Shown: piece after piece, positions 23,562 through 31,525 of the stretch | Layout: the number at the start of each line of letters is the position of its first letter | Numbering within the stretch: position 1 is the first letter of the stretch | NCBI GenBank assembly: GCA_036506155.1 | Contig: DASXSF010000081.1 | Span: forward strand, 1 to 64,000 | Direction of reading: 5' to 3' | Length of the DNA stretch: 64,000 nt | From: DASXRA01 sp036506155 | GTDB taxonomy: Bacteria; Actinomycetota; Actinomycetes; Mycobacteriales; Jatrophihabitantaceae | The notes under the pieces: generated by a model | Database searches by the model: none | What the model was told of the DNA's origin: nothing | The model's input: only the letters and a program-made list of their open reading frames with translations | Made by a program: the position numbers and the translations under genes

Positions 23562-24011
23562 GTGTCCGGAGACGTAGGAACTGCGCAGCTGCAGCGACAC
23601 CGCGCACGGCTGCTGCCGAAGCTGGACGCGCGGGAGCTGGCCGCGATCTTCGCCGGCGGCGCCGCGGGTACGGCGCTTCGAGCCGCGCTGGCCCAGGCGT
23701 TCCCGCACTCTGCGACTAGTTGGCCGTGGCCGACGTTCGGCGTCAACATCGTGGCCGCGTTCCTGCTCGGCTACGCGGTGACCCGGCTGCAGGAGCGGCT
23801 GCCGGTGTCAAGCTATCGGCGTCCGTTGCTCGGCACCGGGTTGTGCGGCGGCTTGTCGACATTCTCGACGGTCCAAGTGGAGTTGGTGACGATGCTCGAC
23901 GCGCATGCCTACGGGCTGGCCGCCGGATACGCGTCGGCCAGCGTCGCCGTCGGCTATGCCGCCTGCTACGCGGCGACCGCGCTCGTCCGCCGATCGTGGA
24001 CACGACGGTGA
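23562..24011 (+). CDS. crcB: CrcB/Fluc fluoride channel, first copy
   Basis: The 149-residue, four-helix protein has the Fluc signatures GGAAGTALRAALAQ, WPTFGVNIVAAFLLGY and GLCGGLSTFSTVQVE. Fluc proteins are dual-topology dimers that let fluoride leave the cell. With two crcB genes in tandem a heterodimer is likely. The N-terminus before residue 25 is hydrophilic and a later start is possible. Its TGA overlaps the GTG of the second copy (GTGA). I looked for the fluoride riboswitch in the 86-base upstream region and could not see one. Confidence 0.9.
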   Translation: MSGDVGTAQLQRHRARLLPKLDARELAAIFAGGAAGTALRAALAQAFPHSATSWPWPTFGVNIVAAFLLGYAVTRLQERLPVSSYRRPLLGTGLCGGLSTFSTVQVELVTMLDAHAYGLAAGYASASVAVGYAACYAATALVRRSWTRR

Positions 24012-24373
24012 GCGTGCTCGTCTGGACGGGCGTGGTCGTCATCGGCGGGTTGTGCTCGGTGCTGCGGTTCCTCGTCGACGGCGCGGTGGGGTCCCGGCTG
24101 GGCCGTGACTTCCCGTTCGGGACGCTGGTGGTCAACATCAGCGGCGCGGCGGTCCTCGGGCTGCTCACCGGGCTGGCGCTAGGAGAGGACGCCGCGCTGC
24201 TGGCCGGCACCGCGGCGGTCGGCTCGTACACGACGTTCTCGACCTGGATGCTGGAGACGCAGCGGCTCGCCGAGGAGCGCGAGGTGCGTAGCGCCGTAGT
24301 CAACGTGATCGCCAGCCTCGCCCTCGGCATCGCGGCTGCCGCCGCCGGCAAAGCGATCGGAGGCCACCTGTGA
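24008..24373 (+). CDS. crcB: CrcB/Fluc fluoride channel, second copy
   Basis: The 121-residue partner carries GGLCSVLRFLVDGAVGSR, FPFGTLVVNISGAAVLGLLTG and AVGSYTTFSTWMLE, the same motif order as the first copy. It lacks the N-terminal extension. The GTG start overlaps the stop of the first crcB, and its own stop overlaps the GTG of the DUF190 gene. The three genes are therefore translationally coupled and probably act together. Confidence 0.92.
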   Translation: MSVLVWTGVVVIGGLCSVLRFLVDGAVGSRLGRDFPFGTLVVNISGAAVLGLLTGLALGEDAALLAGTAAVGSYTTFSTWMLETQRLAEEREVRSAVVNVIASLALGIAAAAAGKAIGGHL

Positions 24374-25392
24374 ACCTCGACGGCCTCAAGCTGACCAGCT
24401 ACTTTGGCGAGCGGAAGCGAGTCGGGCAAGGTTTCCTTGCGGACGCCCTGATGGACCTCTACGGGCGACGGCAGCTCACGGCCAGCATCATGCTGCGGGG
24501 CGCCGAAGGGTTCGGACTGAAGCACCACCTGCGCAGCGACCACTCGCTCACGCTGTCGGAAGACCTTCCCGCCGTAGCGGTCGCCGTCGACACGCGCGAG
24601 CGCATCGAGGCCGTCCTCGACCCGACCGCCGAGCTCGGGCCCGGGTTGATCACTCTCGAATGGGCACGGCTGCTCACAGGTGACATCTCGCCTGTCGCGC
24701 TGACCGAGCCGACGTACGACGCAACGAAGCTCACCGTCTACCTGGGCCGCCAGGAGCGGGTCTATCGCGTGCCGGCGTTCGTCGCCGTCTGCGACTTGCT
24801 GTATCGGCGCGGCATCGCCGGCGCGAGCGTGCTGCTCGGCGTCGACGGCACTGCGCGCGGCATCAGGGAGCGGGCCCGGTTCTTCGGCCGCAACGCCCAG
24901 GTGCCGATGATGGTGATCGCCGTCGGCTCGGGCGAACAGATCGCCGACGTCCTGCCCGAATTGGGTGGGCTGCTGCGCGAGCCGCTGCTGACGCTCGAAC
25001 GCGTCCGGGTGTGCAAGCGGGACGGGCAACTTCTCGACACCCCGCACATCCTGCCCAGCAGGGACGAGCGCGGCATGCCGTTGTGGCAGAAGCTGATGAT
25101 CTACACGTCCGAGGCGGCGCTGCATCGCGGCCAGCCCATCCACCGCGCTGTCAACCGTCGGCTGCGCGCCACCGGTGCCGCCGGGTCCACGACGCTTCGT
25201 GGCATCTGGGGATTCCACGGCGCCCATGCCCCGCACGGCGATCGTCCGTTCCAGGTCAGCCGGCACGTACCGACGGTCACGGTTGTCATCGACAGCCCGG
25301 ACCGGATCGCCCAATCGTTCGCGATCATCGACGAGCTGACCAGCGAGCGTGGCCTCGTAACGAGCGAGGTGGTCCCGGCACGCGCCCTTTGA
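24370..25392 (+). CDS. Triple DUF190 (PII-like fold) protein coupled to CrcB
   Basis: The 340-residue protein consists of three consecutive DUF190 domains (about 6-103, 119-215 and 240-337). Each opens with a KLT.Y.G-like strand, has a helix and an LRG.-type turn, and closes with VP.V.-type strands and a DRI/ERI helix. DUF190 domains have a PII-like fold and are often encoded beside crcB. Three fused copies could mimic the PII trimer in one chain. The third copy is the most divergent (IYTSEAALHRG). The role is unknown; regulation of the channels or of another partner is inference. Confidence 0.85.
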   Translation: MNLDGLKLTSYFGERKRVGQGFLADALMDLYGRRQLTASIMLRGAEGFGLKHHLRSDHSLTLSEDLPAVAVAVDTRERIEAVLDPTAELGPGLITLEWARLLTGDISPVALTEPTYDATKLTVYLGRQERVYRVPAFVAVCDLLYRRGIAGASVLLGVDGTARGIRERARFFGRNAQVPMMVIAVGSGEQIADVLPELGGLLREPLLTLERVRVCKRDGQLLDTPHILPSRDERGMPLWQKLMIYTSEAALHRGQPIHRAVNRRLRATGAAGSTTLRGIWGFHGAHAPHGDRPFQVSRHVPTVTVVIDSPDRIAQSFAIIDELTSERGLVTSEVVPARAL

Positions 25393-25466
25393 CCCGGGTT
25401 CACCCAAAGGTCAGGTCGGTCTGATGTGCTGGCCCGAACCACAGGCGTGTCGGATCGGAGGACGTC

Positions 25467-27011
25467 ATGCGCAGGTTCGGGCTTGTCCTGGCCGCGGCCG
25501 GAGTCGCGATCGCGGTGACCGTGCCGACGGCCGCATCGGCGGCCGACACCGCGTCGGGCTGGCAATGGACCAGCGAGTCGGTCGCGCCGGGCGTGACTGT
25601 CGAGGTCGGCGTGCTCCAGGGGGCGTCAGCACCGTTCTGGACGGTGACGATCGACGCGCCGGCAACCAACTCGCTCACCGGCCAGCCCGCCGTCGCGGAA
25701 CTGGGTCCGCAGCAGTGGGCGCAGGACACCGCCGAGCGCCTGGGCGCGGCCGGCTACCAGCCACGGGTCGATGCCGTCGACTGGCCGGCGTTCGCGGACA
25801 CGCCCCGCGGCAGCGAGGGTTTCCGGGTCCGTACCGGGGACTACACCACGCAGGCGGATGCGTTGGCCGCAGTCGCCACGCAGAAGGCTGCCGGGTTCAG
25901 CACAGCCGCCGCGGAGTGGACCGGATTCGACGCCGACCAGGCGCCGGATGCCGAGCGGGTGCAGGTTGCGGTCATCGACCCGCGGACGTTCCACGGGTCC
26001 GTCGCCGCGACTCATGACGGCACCGTGGCACGGCGGGAAGTGACGTCGACGATCGCCGCGAAGACGGGCGCGCTGGTTGCGGTGAACGGGGGCTTCTTCG
26101 TCACGTCGGACGCTGACGGCTACCAGGGCGTGCCGTCCGGGCTGGCCGTCTACGACCGGCGGCTCGAGTCGGAATCGGTCGGCGCCCGCGCAGCGCTCGT
26201 GCTCGGCCGGCGCAGTGCCCAGATCGAGAACCTCGTATCGACGGTCACGGTGCGCGCCGGCGAATCTGGCCACTCGGTCGAAGGCGTGAACCGGAAGCCC
26301 GGCGTGGTGCGCGACTGCGGCCGCCCCGGCCTTTCACCGACGTCGCGACCGCGACAGGACTTCACCTGCACGAGCAGCGACGAACTGGTGCTGTTCACCG
26401 CCGAGTTCGGCGCGCCGCTGCCCACCGGTCCGGGTGCCCAGGTCGTGCTCGACGCCCACGGCGGCGTCGTCTCGGCGGGGGACCGGGGCGGGAGCGTCCC
26501 GGCCGGCGATTCGGTCGTGCAGGGCGTCGGCGCGTCGGCGAGCTGGCTTGCTGAGCACGCTCCGGTGGGTGCTCACGTAGCGGTCGACGGGCAGATCCGC
26601 GATGCCGGATCCGGCGCACGGGTGCACCCCGACGGCATCGTCAGTGCGGCACCGGTGCTGCTGCGTCAGGGACGGCTCGCCATCGACGGGGACACCGAAG
26701 GCGTCATCGACGTGCACGACCTGTCGTTCGGATATGCCTGGGCCGAGCAACGCCAGCCACGCACCATGGCAGGCATCGACCGCGACGGGCGGCTGCTGCT
26801 CGTTACGGTCGACGGTCGCCAGCCCGGCACCAGTGAGGGCGTGACGATCGAAGAGGGCGCCCGGCTTATGCGTGAACTTGGCGCCGTGGACGCGATGAAC
26901 CTCGACGGCGGCGGCTCGAGCGCGATGGCCGTCGACGGCATGCTCGTCAACCATCCGTCCGACTCGACCGGCGAACGGCCCATCGGAGACGCGGTTGTCG
27001 TGCTGCAATGA
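25467..27011 (+). CDS. Secreted phosphodiester glycosidase (NAGPA-domain) protein with SPOR-like region
   Basis: The 514-residue protein has a signal peptide (1-25, AASA before the mature part). An N-terminal region (about 60-150; RLGAAGYQPRVDAVDW, FRVRTGDYTTQADALAAV) resembles the SPOR peptidoglycan-binding fold. The C-terminal two thirds are a phosphodiester glycosidase domain, with GALVAVNGGFF, MAGIDRDGRLLLVTVDGR and the signature AMNLDGGGSSAM. Related enzymes remove a phosphodiester-linked N-acetylglucosamine. A wall polymer is a plausible substrate here. GGAGG precedes the ATG by five bases. Confidence 0.85.
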   Translation: MRRFGLVLAAAGVAIAVTVPTAASAADTASGWQWTSESVAPGVTVEVGVLQGASAPFWTVTIDAPATNSLTGQPAVAELGPQQWAQDTAERLGAAGYQPRVDAVDWPAFADTPRGSEGFRVRTGDYTTQADALAAVATQKAAGFSTAAAEWTGFDADQAPDAERVQVAVIDPRTFHGSVAATHDGTVARREVTSTIAAKTGALVAVNGGFFVTSDADGYQGVPSGLAVYDRRLESESVGARAALVLGRRSAQIENLVSTVTVRAGESGHSVEGVNRKPGVVRDCGRPGLSPTSRPRQDFTCTSSDELVLFTAEFGAPLPTGPGAQVVLDAHGGVVSAGDRGGSVPAGDSVVQGVGASASWLAEHAPVGAHVAVDGQIRDAGSGARVHPDGIVSAAPVLLRQGRLAIDGDTEGVIDVHDLSFGYAWAEQRQPRTMAGIDRDGRLLLVTVDGRQPGTSEGVTIEEGARLMRELGAVDAMNLDGGGSSAMAVDGMLVNHPSDSTGERPIGDAVVVLQ

Positions 27012-27015
27012 ACGA

Positions 27016-27240
27016 ATGACGCTCTCTGATGCCGATGTCGCAGCCCTGGCTCGCGAGGCCGCCGATCGGCGCAGCCTAAACCTGGAGGTTCGCATCGCTC
27101 CGGCGGATCCCCTCGATCCGTACCGGTGGGGGACCCCCGCCTGGACGGTGTTCGCCGGTGGGGCAAGCAGCTACATCACGGCGGACATGACCGCCGAGGA
27201 GGCGCTGGCCAAGTTGACGGCCGATCTCGGGGGTGGCTAG
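27016..27240 (+). CDS. Small hypothetical protein
   Basis: The 74-residue product (MTLSDADVAALAREAADRR at the start) has a helix, a strand with RIAPADPLDPYRW, and a C-terminal helix with TAEEALAKL. It begins five bases after the glycosidase stop and may be co-transcribed. Its TAG overlaps the CTA complement of the convergent hydrolase stop (CTAG at 27237-27240). I recognise no family. Confidence 0.55.
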   Translation: MTLSDADVAALAREAADRRSLNLEVRIAPADPLDPYRWGTPAWTVFAGGASSYITADMTAEEALAKLTADLGGG

Positions 27241-28082
27241 CCGCGTTCGGTGTGGTCGACGATGGCGGCAGCGACGGCGGGCCAGTCAGCCTGCTGGACA
27301 CCGTGGCCGGCGCTGGGCAGCGGCAGCAGCCGTGCGCCGGGAATCTCGGCGATCAATGCCTGTGCGTGCTCGAGTGGGAACATCGGGTCGGCCGTCCCGT
27401 GAATGACCAGGGTGGGCGCGGTGATCGATGACAACGGCCCGGCCGCATGCTCACCCTCCGGCAGCAGGTCGTGGTTTTGCATTGCGGCGAAATCCCGGGC
27501 ACGGGCGACATCGCGCCGGGCGAGCTGGCGGGCCGCCACCTCGTCGAACGGCCGCTCCGGTCCGCCAAGCACTCGCGCGTAGGCGACCAGGTGCTCGACC
27601 ACCGAGTTCGCGTCGGACCAGTCGACGCGGGCTTGCGCCGCGAACCGCATGAACCGTTCGCTCGGTGGCGGCAGGCCACGGTCACCGGCCGTGGCCGGCG
27701 ATGTGCTGATGAGGACGAGCGAGCGCACCCGTTCCGGCTGGCCGAGGGCGAGCAACTGCGCGAACGCCCCGCCCGCCGAGGCACCGACCACATGCCCTGC
27801 CTGGATGTCATACGCCTCGAGCACCCCGGCAGCGTCCGCGACGAGATCGGCGCCCGTGTAGCCGGGCCGACCGGGCGGGTAGCTGACCGAGCGGCCGGTA
27901 TCGCGATGGTCGTAGCGAACCACGAATCGCCCACCGCCGGCGAGCAGTCGGCACAAGCCGTCGTCCCACCACAGCATCGACGCGCCGACGCCCATGATCA
28001 GCAGCACCGGCGGATCGGCCGGGTCGCCGAAGGACTCGGTGCACAGCTCGACGCCGTTCGCCTCGATCAAGCGCTCGCTCAT
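27237..28082 (-). CDS. Alpha/beta hydrolase
   Basis: The 281-residue protein has the alpha/beta-hydrolase layout: an oxyanion segment LLIMGVGASMLWWDD, YDHRDTGRS, and nucleophile Ser102 in GASAGGAF. A late Asp lies in VIHGTADPMFP, and the catalytic His in SAGHGVQQ. Relatives include esterases, haloperoxidase-like proteins and polyketide-pathway esterases of the RdmC/DnrP type, so the substrate is open. It diverges from an HxlR regulator, with a long inverted repeat between them. Confidence 0.87.
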   Translation of the reverse strand: MSERLIEANGVELCTESFGDPADPPVLLIMGVGASMLWWDDGLCRLLAGGGRFVVRYDHRDTGRSVSYPPGRPGYTGADLVADAAGVLEAYDIQAGHVVGASAGGAFAQLLALGQPERVRSLVLISTSPATAGDRGLPPPSERFMRFAAQARVDWSDANSVVEHLVAYARVLGGPERPFDEVAARQLARRDVARARDFAAMQNHDLLPEGEHAAGPLSSITAPTLVIHGTADPMFPLEHAQALIAEIPGARLLPLPSAGHGVQQADWPAVAAAIVDHTERG

Positions 28083-28146
28083 GGCCGACGCCCGTCGGCG
28101 CCGGTGCTCAGGGCCAGGTTGCGGGCGCCCATTACCGTCCCTCATT

Positions 28147-28210
28147 CCGCTTGCAAATCGCAATCGCTTGTTGGTGGACGTTAACATGAGCGATGGCGCT
28201 TTGCAAGCGG
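28147..28210. promoter_or_regulatory. Paired 11-base inverted repeats, probable HxlR operator
   Basis: CCGCTTGCAAA (28147-28157) and TTTGCAAGCGG (28200-28210) are perfect inverted copies 42 bases apart, about four helical turns. Each holds the palindromic core TTGCAA. They flank the probable promoters of the hydrolase and regulator genes, so binding at both could control both genes or loop the DNA. Confidence 0.65.
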
Positions 28211-28238
28211 TTCTTGGCGGCTCTCGGGAGGTGAGGCG

Positions 28239-28736
28239 ATGGCAGAGGCACCGCGATCCGGCTGCCCGATCAACGCTGCCGTCGAAGCATTCGGCGACCG
28301 GTGGAGCCTGCTCGTGCTGCGCGACATCATGTTCGGCAATCGCCGCCACTTCCGGGAACTTCAGGCCGGCTCCGAGGAAGGCATCGCGTCGAACATCCTG
28401 GCTGACCGGCTCAAGCGGTTGGTGCGCGACGGCTTGCTTACCCGCGATGACGCCCGTCCTGGCCAAAAGGCGACGTACAGCCTTACTGAGCAAGCGATCC
28501 AGCTGGTCCCGGTGTTCGCCCAACTCGGATCCTGGGGCTTGCGGCATCGCCCCACTACCCCGGCGCTGCGGGTCCGGGCGCAGGTGCTCGAGCGCGGTGG
28601 TCCCGGGATGTGGGCAGATTTCATGGACGAGCTACGCGAGACACATCTCGGTATTCCGCGCCCCCACGGCAGTCGCCGATCGGTCAGCGCGCAACTCGCG
28701 AACGCGTACCGCAAGGCCGCCGGCGCAGCGGACTAG
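28239..28736 (+). CDS. HxlR-family transcriptional regulator
   Basis: The 165-residue protein has the HxlR winged helix: Cys9 in SGCPINAAVEAFGDRWSLL, then LRDIMFGNRRHFRELQAG, ASNILADRLKRLVRDGLL and a wing with YSLTEQ. The conserved N-terminal Cys is redox- or aldehyde-sensitive in some members. A C-terminal extension of about 55 residues goes beyond the minimal domain. GGGAGGTG precedes the ATG by five bases. It probably controls the divergent alpha/beta hydrolase. Confidence 0.9.
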   Translation: MAEAPRSGCPINAAVEAFGDRWSLLVLRDIMFGNRRHFRELQAGSEEGIASNILADRLKRLVRDGLLTRDDARPGQKATYSLTEQAIQLVPVFAQLGSWGLRHRPTTPALRVRAQVLERGGPGMWADFMDELRETHLGIPRPHGSRRSVSAQLANAYRKAAGAAD

Positions 28737-28750
28737 CGGCATTCGAGCCT

Positions 28751-28798
28751 CCGGGTGGTCGTCCCCGTTACTGAAGAGACGATTGGCCGACCACCCGG
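28751..28798. terminator. Bidirectional hairpin terminator
   Basis: CCGGGTGGTCG (28751-28761) pairs perfectly with CGACCACCCGG (28788-28798) around a 26-base loop. It lies between the HxlR gene and the convergent small gene at 28822. Confidence 0.65.
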
Positions 28799-28821
28799 TA
28801 CGACACTGGCCGGCCCGCACA

Positions 28822-29097
28822 TCAGGCGATCGTCACGTCCTTGGGCGTGTGCCGGGGCGCGACGCCTGCGGCGAGCATCTGCTGCCACGCCCGTTCAGCG
28901 ATGCGCAATGGCGTGTGACCCTGTGCGGCGATGCGGCGTGCCTCATCGCACGACGCGATGCTCGCGACCAGCATGATCCGCGGCGGCGGCTCGTCCCGGA
29001 GCTGGTAGATGTTCCAGCGGCGTGCCGGCGCACCGTTCTCGTACTGCGCCATCACGTGCAAGTAGCAACTCGTCCCGCTGGCCTGGTTCTGATTCAC
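28822..29097 (-). CDS. Small hypothetical protein
   Basis: The 91-residue product is a single small domain with strands (SCYLHVMAQYENGAPARRWNIY) and helices (ASCDEARRIAAQG, ERAWQQMLAAGV). The GTG at 29097 is preferred because GGAGGGT stands just upstream; another in-frame GTG lies at 29109. I recognise no family. It is the last gene before the convergent hairpin. Confidence 0.55.
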   Translation of the reverse strand: MNQNQASGTSCYLHVMAQYENGAPARRWNIYQLRDEPPPRIMLVASIASCDEARRIAAQGHTPLRIAERAWQQMLAAGVAPRHTPKDVTIA

Positions 29098-29187
29098 GGC
29101 ACCCTCCACGCGTCGGCCGCTCCACCCGCATTGAATAGTGTGCGCGACGAGTCAACTGCGCCGAGTGCTCGTGAGCACATCCGAGCG

Positions 29188-29490
29188 CTAGCTCCCTGTG
29201 CGGCGGCGGCGTACGGCCGTCCGCACCGACAACAACACCCCGCGGCGACGGACCACGCCAGATGCTGCCCAGCCGGTCGCCACCGCGAGGGGGATCGCCA
29301 CCGCCAGGGCCGCGGCCGCGGGCATGAGTGCCGCCGCGGTCACGGCCACAACTGCTGCGAGCGCGAGCAGTAGTACAGGTAGTGGGCATGCTCTAACGGC
29401 CTGCCGAGCTCGGCCGCGCCAGCCCGTAGCGACGGACGAGAGATCGGCCTCAAGCTCGTTGAGCACCTTGCGCTCGTGTTCCGACAACAT
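29188..29490 (-). CDS. DUF3040-like small membrane protein
   Basis: The 100-residue product begins MLSEHERKVLNELEADL, the opening typical of actinobacterial DUF3040 proteins. Two hydrophobic helices (about 36-55 and 58-77) and an Arg-rich C-terminus follow. GGAGGA precedes the start by five bases. DUF3040 proteins are membrane proteins of unknown function, often encoded near division or stress genes. The call is by resemblance. Confidence 0.65.
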   Translation of the reverse strand: MLSEHERKVLNELEADLSSVATGWRGRARQAVRACPLPVLLLALAAVVAVTAAALMPAAAALAVAIPLAVATGWAASGVVRRRGVLLSVRTAVRRRRTGS

Positions 29491-29705
29491 CGGGATCCTC
29501 CGCCACGTTCTAACCCGATCCTGCCTAGTTCGCCGCCGCTAGAGTCGTCGCCGAACCCGCCGTCCGGCAGGTTGCGCGACCTCGTCGTCACGCAGCCCGC
29601 CGCTCTACATGTGTACACCCGCCGGACCGGATCTGCGCCTCACCATTTGGTAACCCTCGGCGACGAGCTGACCCCCCGGTCGGTCGCTCGTTCTTCCCTT
29701 CCCGT

Positions 29706-29754
29706 CGTGATCTTGGAACTGTGGCTGAATGTCGACCACTGCTCCAAGATCACG
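29706..29754. repeat. Palindromic repeat, copy 1 (CGTGATCTTGGA / TCCAAGATCACG)
   Basis: Twelve-base arms at 29706-29717 and 29743-29754 are perfectly complementary; inside them GTGG and CCAC extend the stem after a small internal loop. The core TGATCTTGGA...TCCAAGATCA recurs at 58874-58918. It sits in the 295-base spacer 29491-29785, which otherwise shows no gene. Confidence 0.7.
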
Positions 29755-29785
29755 CAGCCGTCGCGCCGACAGAGTGTCGGCGTAC

Positions 29786-30733
29786 TCAGTTGGGTGTCGG
29801 ATCGCGGACGAGGATGCTGCGGGCCTGCTCGACGTGCAGCGTCGCGGTGCTGGGTGGTCCGTCGAGTGTGCCGGGGATGGGCGTCTCCGGGCCGCCGGCG
29901 ACTTGGAAGGTGGCCGTCCACGTGACGATGGCGCTCACGGTCGGCTGCCCGGTGGTCGTGTAGGTATGCCCGTCGTAGTCGGCGCATTGCGCGGTCTTGC
30001 AGGGATCGTGGCGGGCGTCGTAGGCGCGGCCCGGGCCGTCGCTGGTCGCGGTGTGGCCGTCGCCGTAGTTCCAGGCGACGTGGTCGATGCCGATGTGCAC
30101 ACTGACCGGGCGGCCCAGGATCGTGACGGTGGGCAGGGTGCGCTGGCGGGCGGTTGCCACCCACATGATCGTTTCCATGTTGACCAGCGTGTCGTGGCGC
30201 GGCGCCAGCCCGATCTGGGCGGCGGGGATCAGTCGCTGTGCCTGCTCCCAGACCATCATCGGTGTGACAGCCGGCGGTGGCGGGTTACTGACCGGGTCGC
30301 ACTCGCTGCCTGTCGTGGACCACGTGCCGTCTTGCTGTTTGACCATGCGCACGTATTGCTGATGTGGCACACCGGTGGCCTGGGTACGCGCGTTGCACAT
30401 GTCGACGGACTGGCACCCGCCGTGAGCGTCAAGCGCCGCTTGCGGATCGCCAAGCGTGGCCAACTGCGCCTCCGCCTTTGGACCACATGCGACGAGGCGA
30501 ACGGTCCCCGGGGGATCAACGGACTCCCGGCTAGCCCGATTGTCGCCTGAATCCGATGGTGGTGCGGTATCCGAGTGTCCACCACCGATGTTGACGGCTG
30601 ACATATTCGAGTCATCGCAGGCGGTAAGGTCTCCGTACTTGCCGCACTGCGTGGGCTCGTTTGCGATGGCAGCAGTTGATATCGCGCCGGCGATGATAAG
30701 CGCGGTGCCAGCTGTGATCAGGATTCGCTTCAT
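29786..30733 (-). CDS. Secreted protein with PKD-like segment
   Basis: The 315-residue product has a signal peptide (about 1-24). A Ser/Asp-rich linker and a middle region with several cysteines (ACGPKAEAQ, GGCQSVDMCNARTQ) follow. The C-terminal region, containing HVAWNYGDGHTATSDG and TYTTTGQPTVSAIVTWTATF, resembles a PKD-type beta sandwich. It overlaps the preceding lipoprotein gene by ATGA, so the two products are probably made together at the cell surface. No enzymatic motif is visible. Confidence 0.7.
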   Translation of the reverse strand: MKRILITAGTALIIAGAISTAAIANEPTQCGKYGDLTACDDSNMSAVNIGGGHSDTAPPSDSGDNRASRESVDPPGTVRLVACGPKAEAQLATLGDPQAALDAHGGCQSVDMCNARTQATGVPHQQYVRMVKQQDGTWSTTGSECDPVSNPPPPAVTPMMVWEQAQRLIPAAQIGLAPRHDTLVNMETIMWVATARQRTLPTVTILGRPVSVHIGIDHVAWNYGDGHTATSDGPGRAYDARHDPCKTAQCADYDGHTYTTTGQPTVSAIVTWTATFQVAGGPETPIPGTLDGPPSTATLHVEQARSILVRDPTPN

Positions 30734-31401
30734 TTTTGAACCACGTGCTTCGAGTCAACGACGGTCCATCGTGTGCCGGTCCAGCGCACCCAGATCCGAT
30801 CGGTGGTTCTGGCAACGGCGGGATCCGACTCGACAACCTTTCCGCTGCGGTCGATTGCTTGCAGGGCCTGGATAGAAAGCGTGACGTCGACAACTGCACT
30901 CGCAACGTTATGGTGATCGTTCGGCTGGATCGTCCACGCAAGAACAAATAGGCGTCCGCCCCTGAAATGAACACCGTCCGCCCGCGCACCGTCGAAGATC
31001 TTCATGAATCGTGCGCAGCCGGCGCAGCTCACGGAATACGCGGTTCTCGGCAGAGACGAATCGACGGTCGCGTAGCCCCAGTCGATCGTCTTCTCCCAGT
31101 ACGCGGCGAAGGCGCCTGCGGCGCTGGGGAGGTTCTTCTGCAGCGATCGGGGGAAGGTTGGTGGTTTCTCGCCGGGGCGGATGTTGGGGCCGGTTGTGAT
31201 TGGTGGGGTGCTGGCCGGGGCGGTGGAGTAACTGGGCGGCGAGTAGGTGGTGGTGAGGGTCGGCGTGGACGTGTCGGCAGCGGCGGAGTGGTCGCTGCTG
31301 CATCCGGCGAGCGCGCAGGCACCGAGCAGGCACAGGAGCACGACGCGATGCTCACGCACGCGGCGGAGTATGGCACTTCGGGCATCTGCCGAAAACGGCA
31401 C
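30730..31401 (-). CDS. Lipoprotein, probably DUF6318 type
   Basis: The 223-residue product has a lipoprotein signal with lipobox LAGC (Cys34). A Thr/Pro/Ser-rich linker with SYSTAPASTPP comes next. The domain FAAYWEKTIDWGYATVDSS with SCAGCARFMKIFDGA, its Cys pair as CAGC, matches the DUF6318 lipoprotein pattern as I recall it. It should be anchored on the outer face of the membrane. It starts with GTG (31401; GTG 31359 is also possible) and overlaps the secreted-protein gene downstream. Confidence 0.68.
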   Translation of the reverse strand: MPFSADARSAILRRVREHRVVLLCLLGACALAGCSSDHSAAADTSTPTLTTTYSPPSYSTAPASTPPITTGPNIRPGEKPPTFPRSLQKNLPSAAGAFAAYWEKTIDWGYATVDSSLPRTAYSVSCAGCARFMKIFDGARADGVHFRGGRLFVLAWTIQPNDHHNVASAVVDVTLSIQALQAIDRSGKVVESDPAVARTTDRIWVRWTGTRWTVVDSKHVVQK

Positions 31402-31525
31402 CGCGACAGTGTGGCAGGTTCCCGACAGGTCCGTCTGAATCCATCCACACGCCCTCTGAGAGAGAGCGCGCCCACAGGCGGCACGGACGTGATGTCCGGG
31501 TTGCCCGCTCCGATACCGTCGCGGG

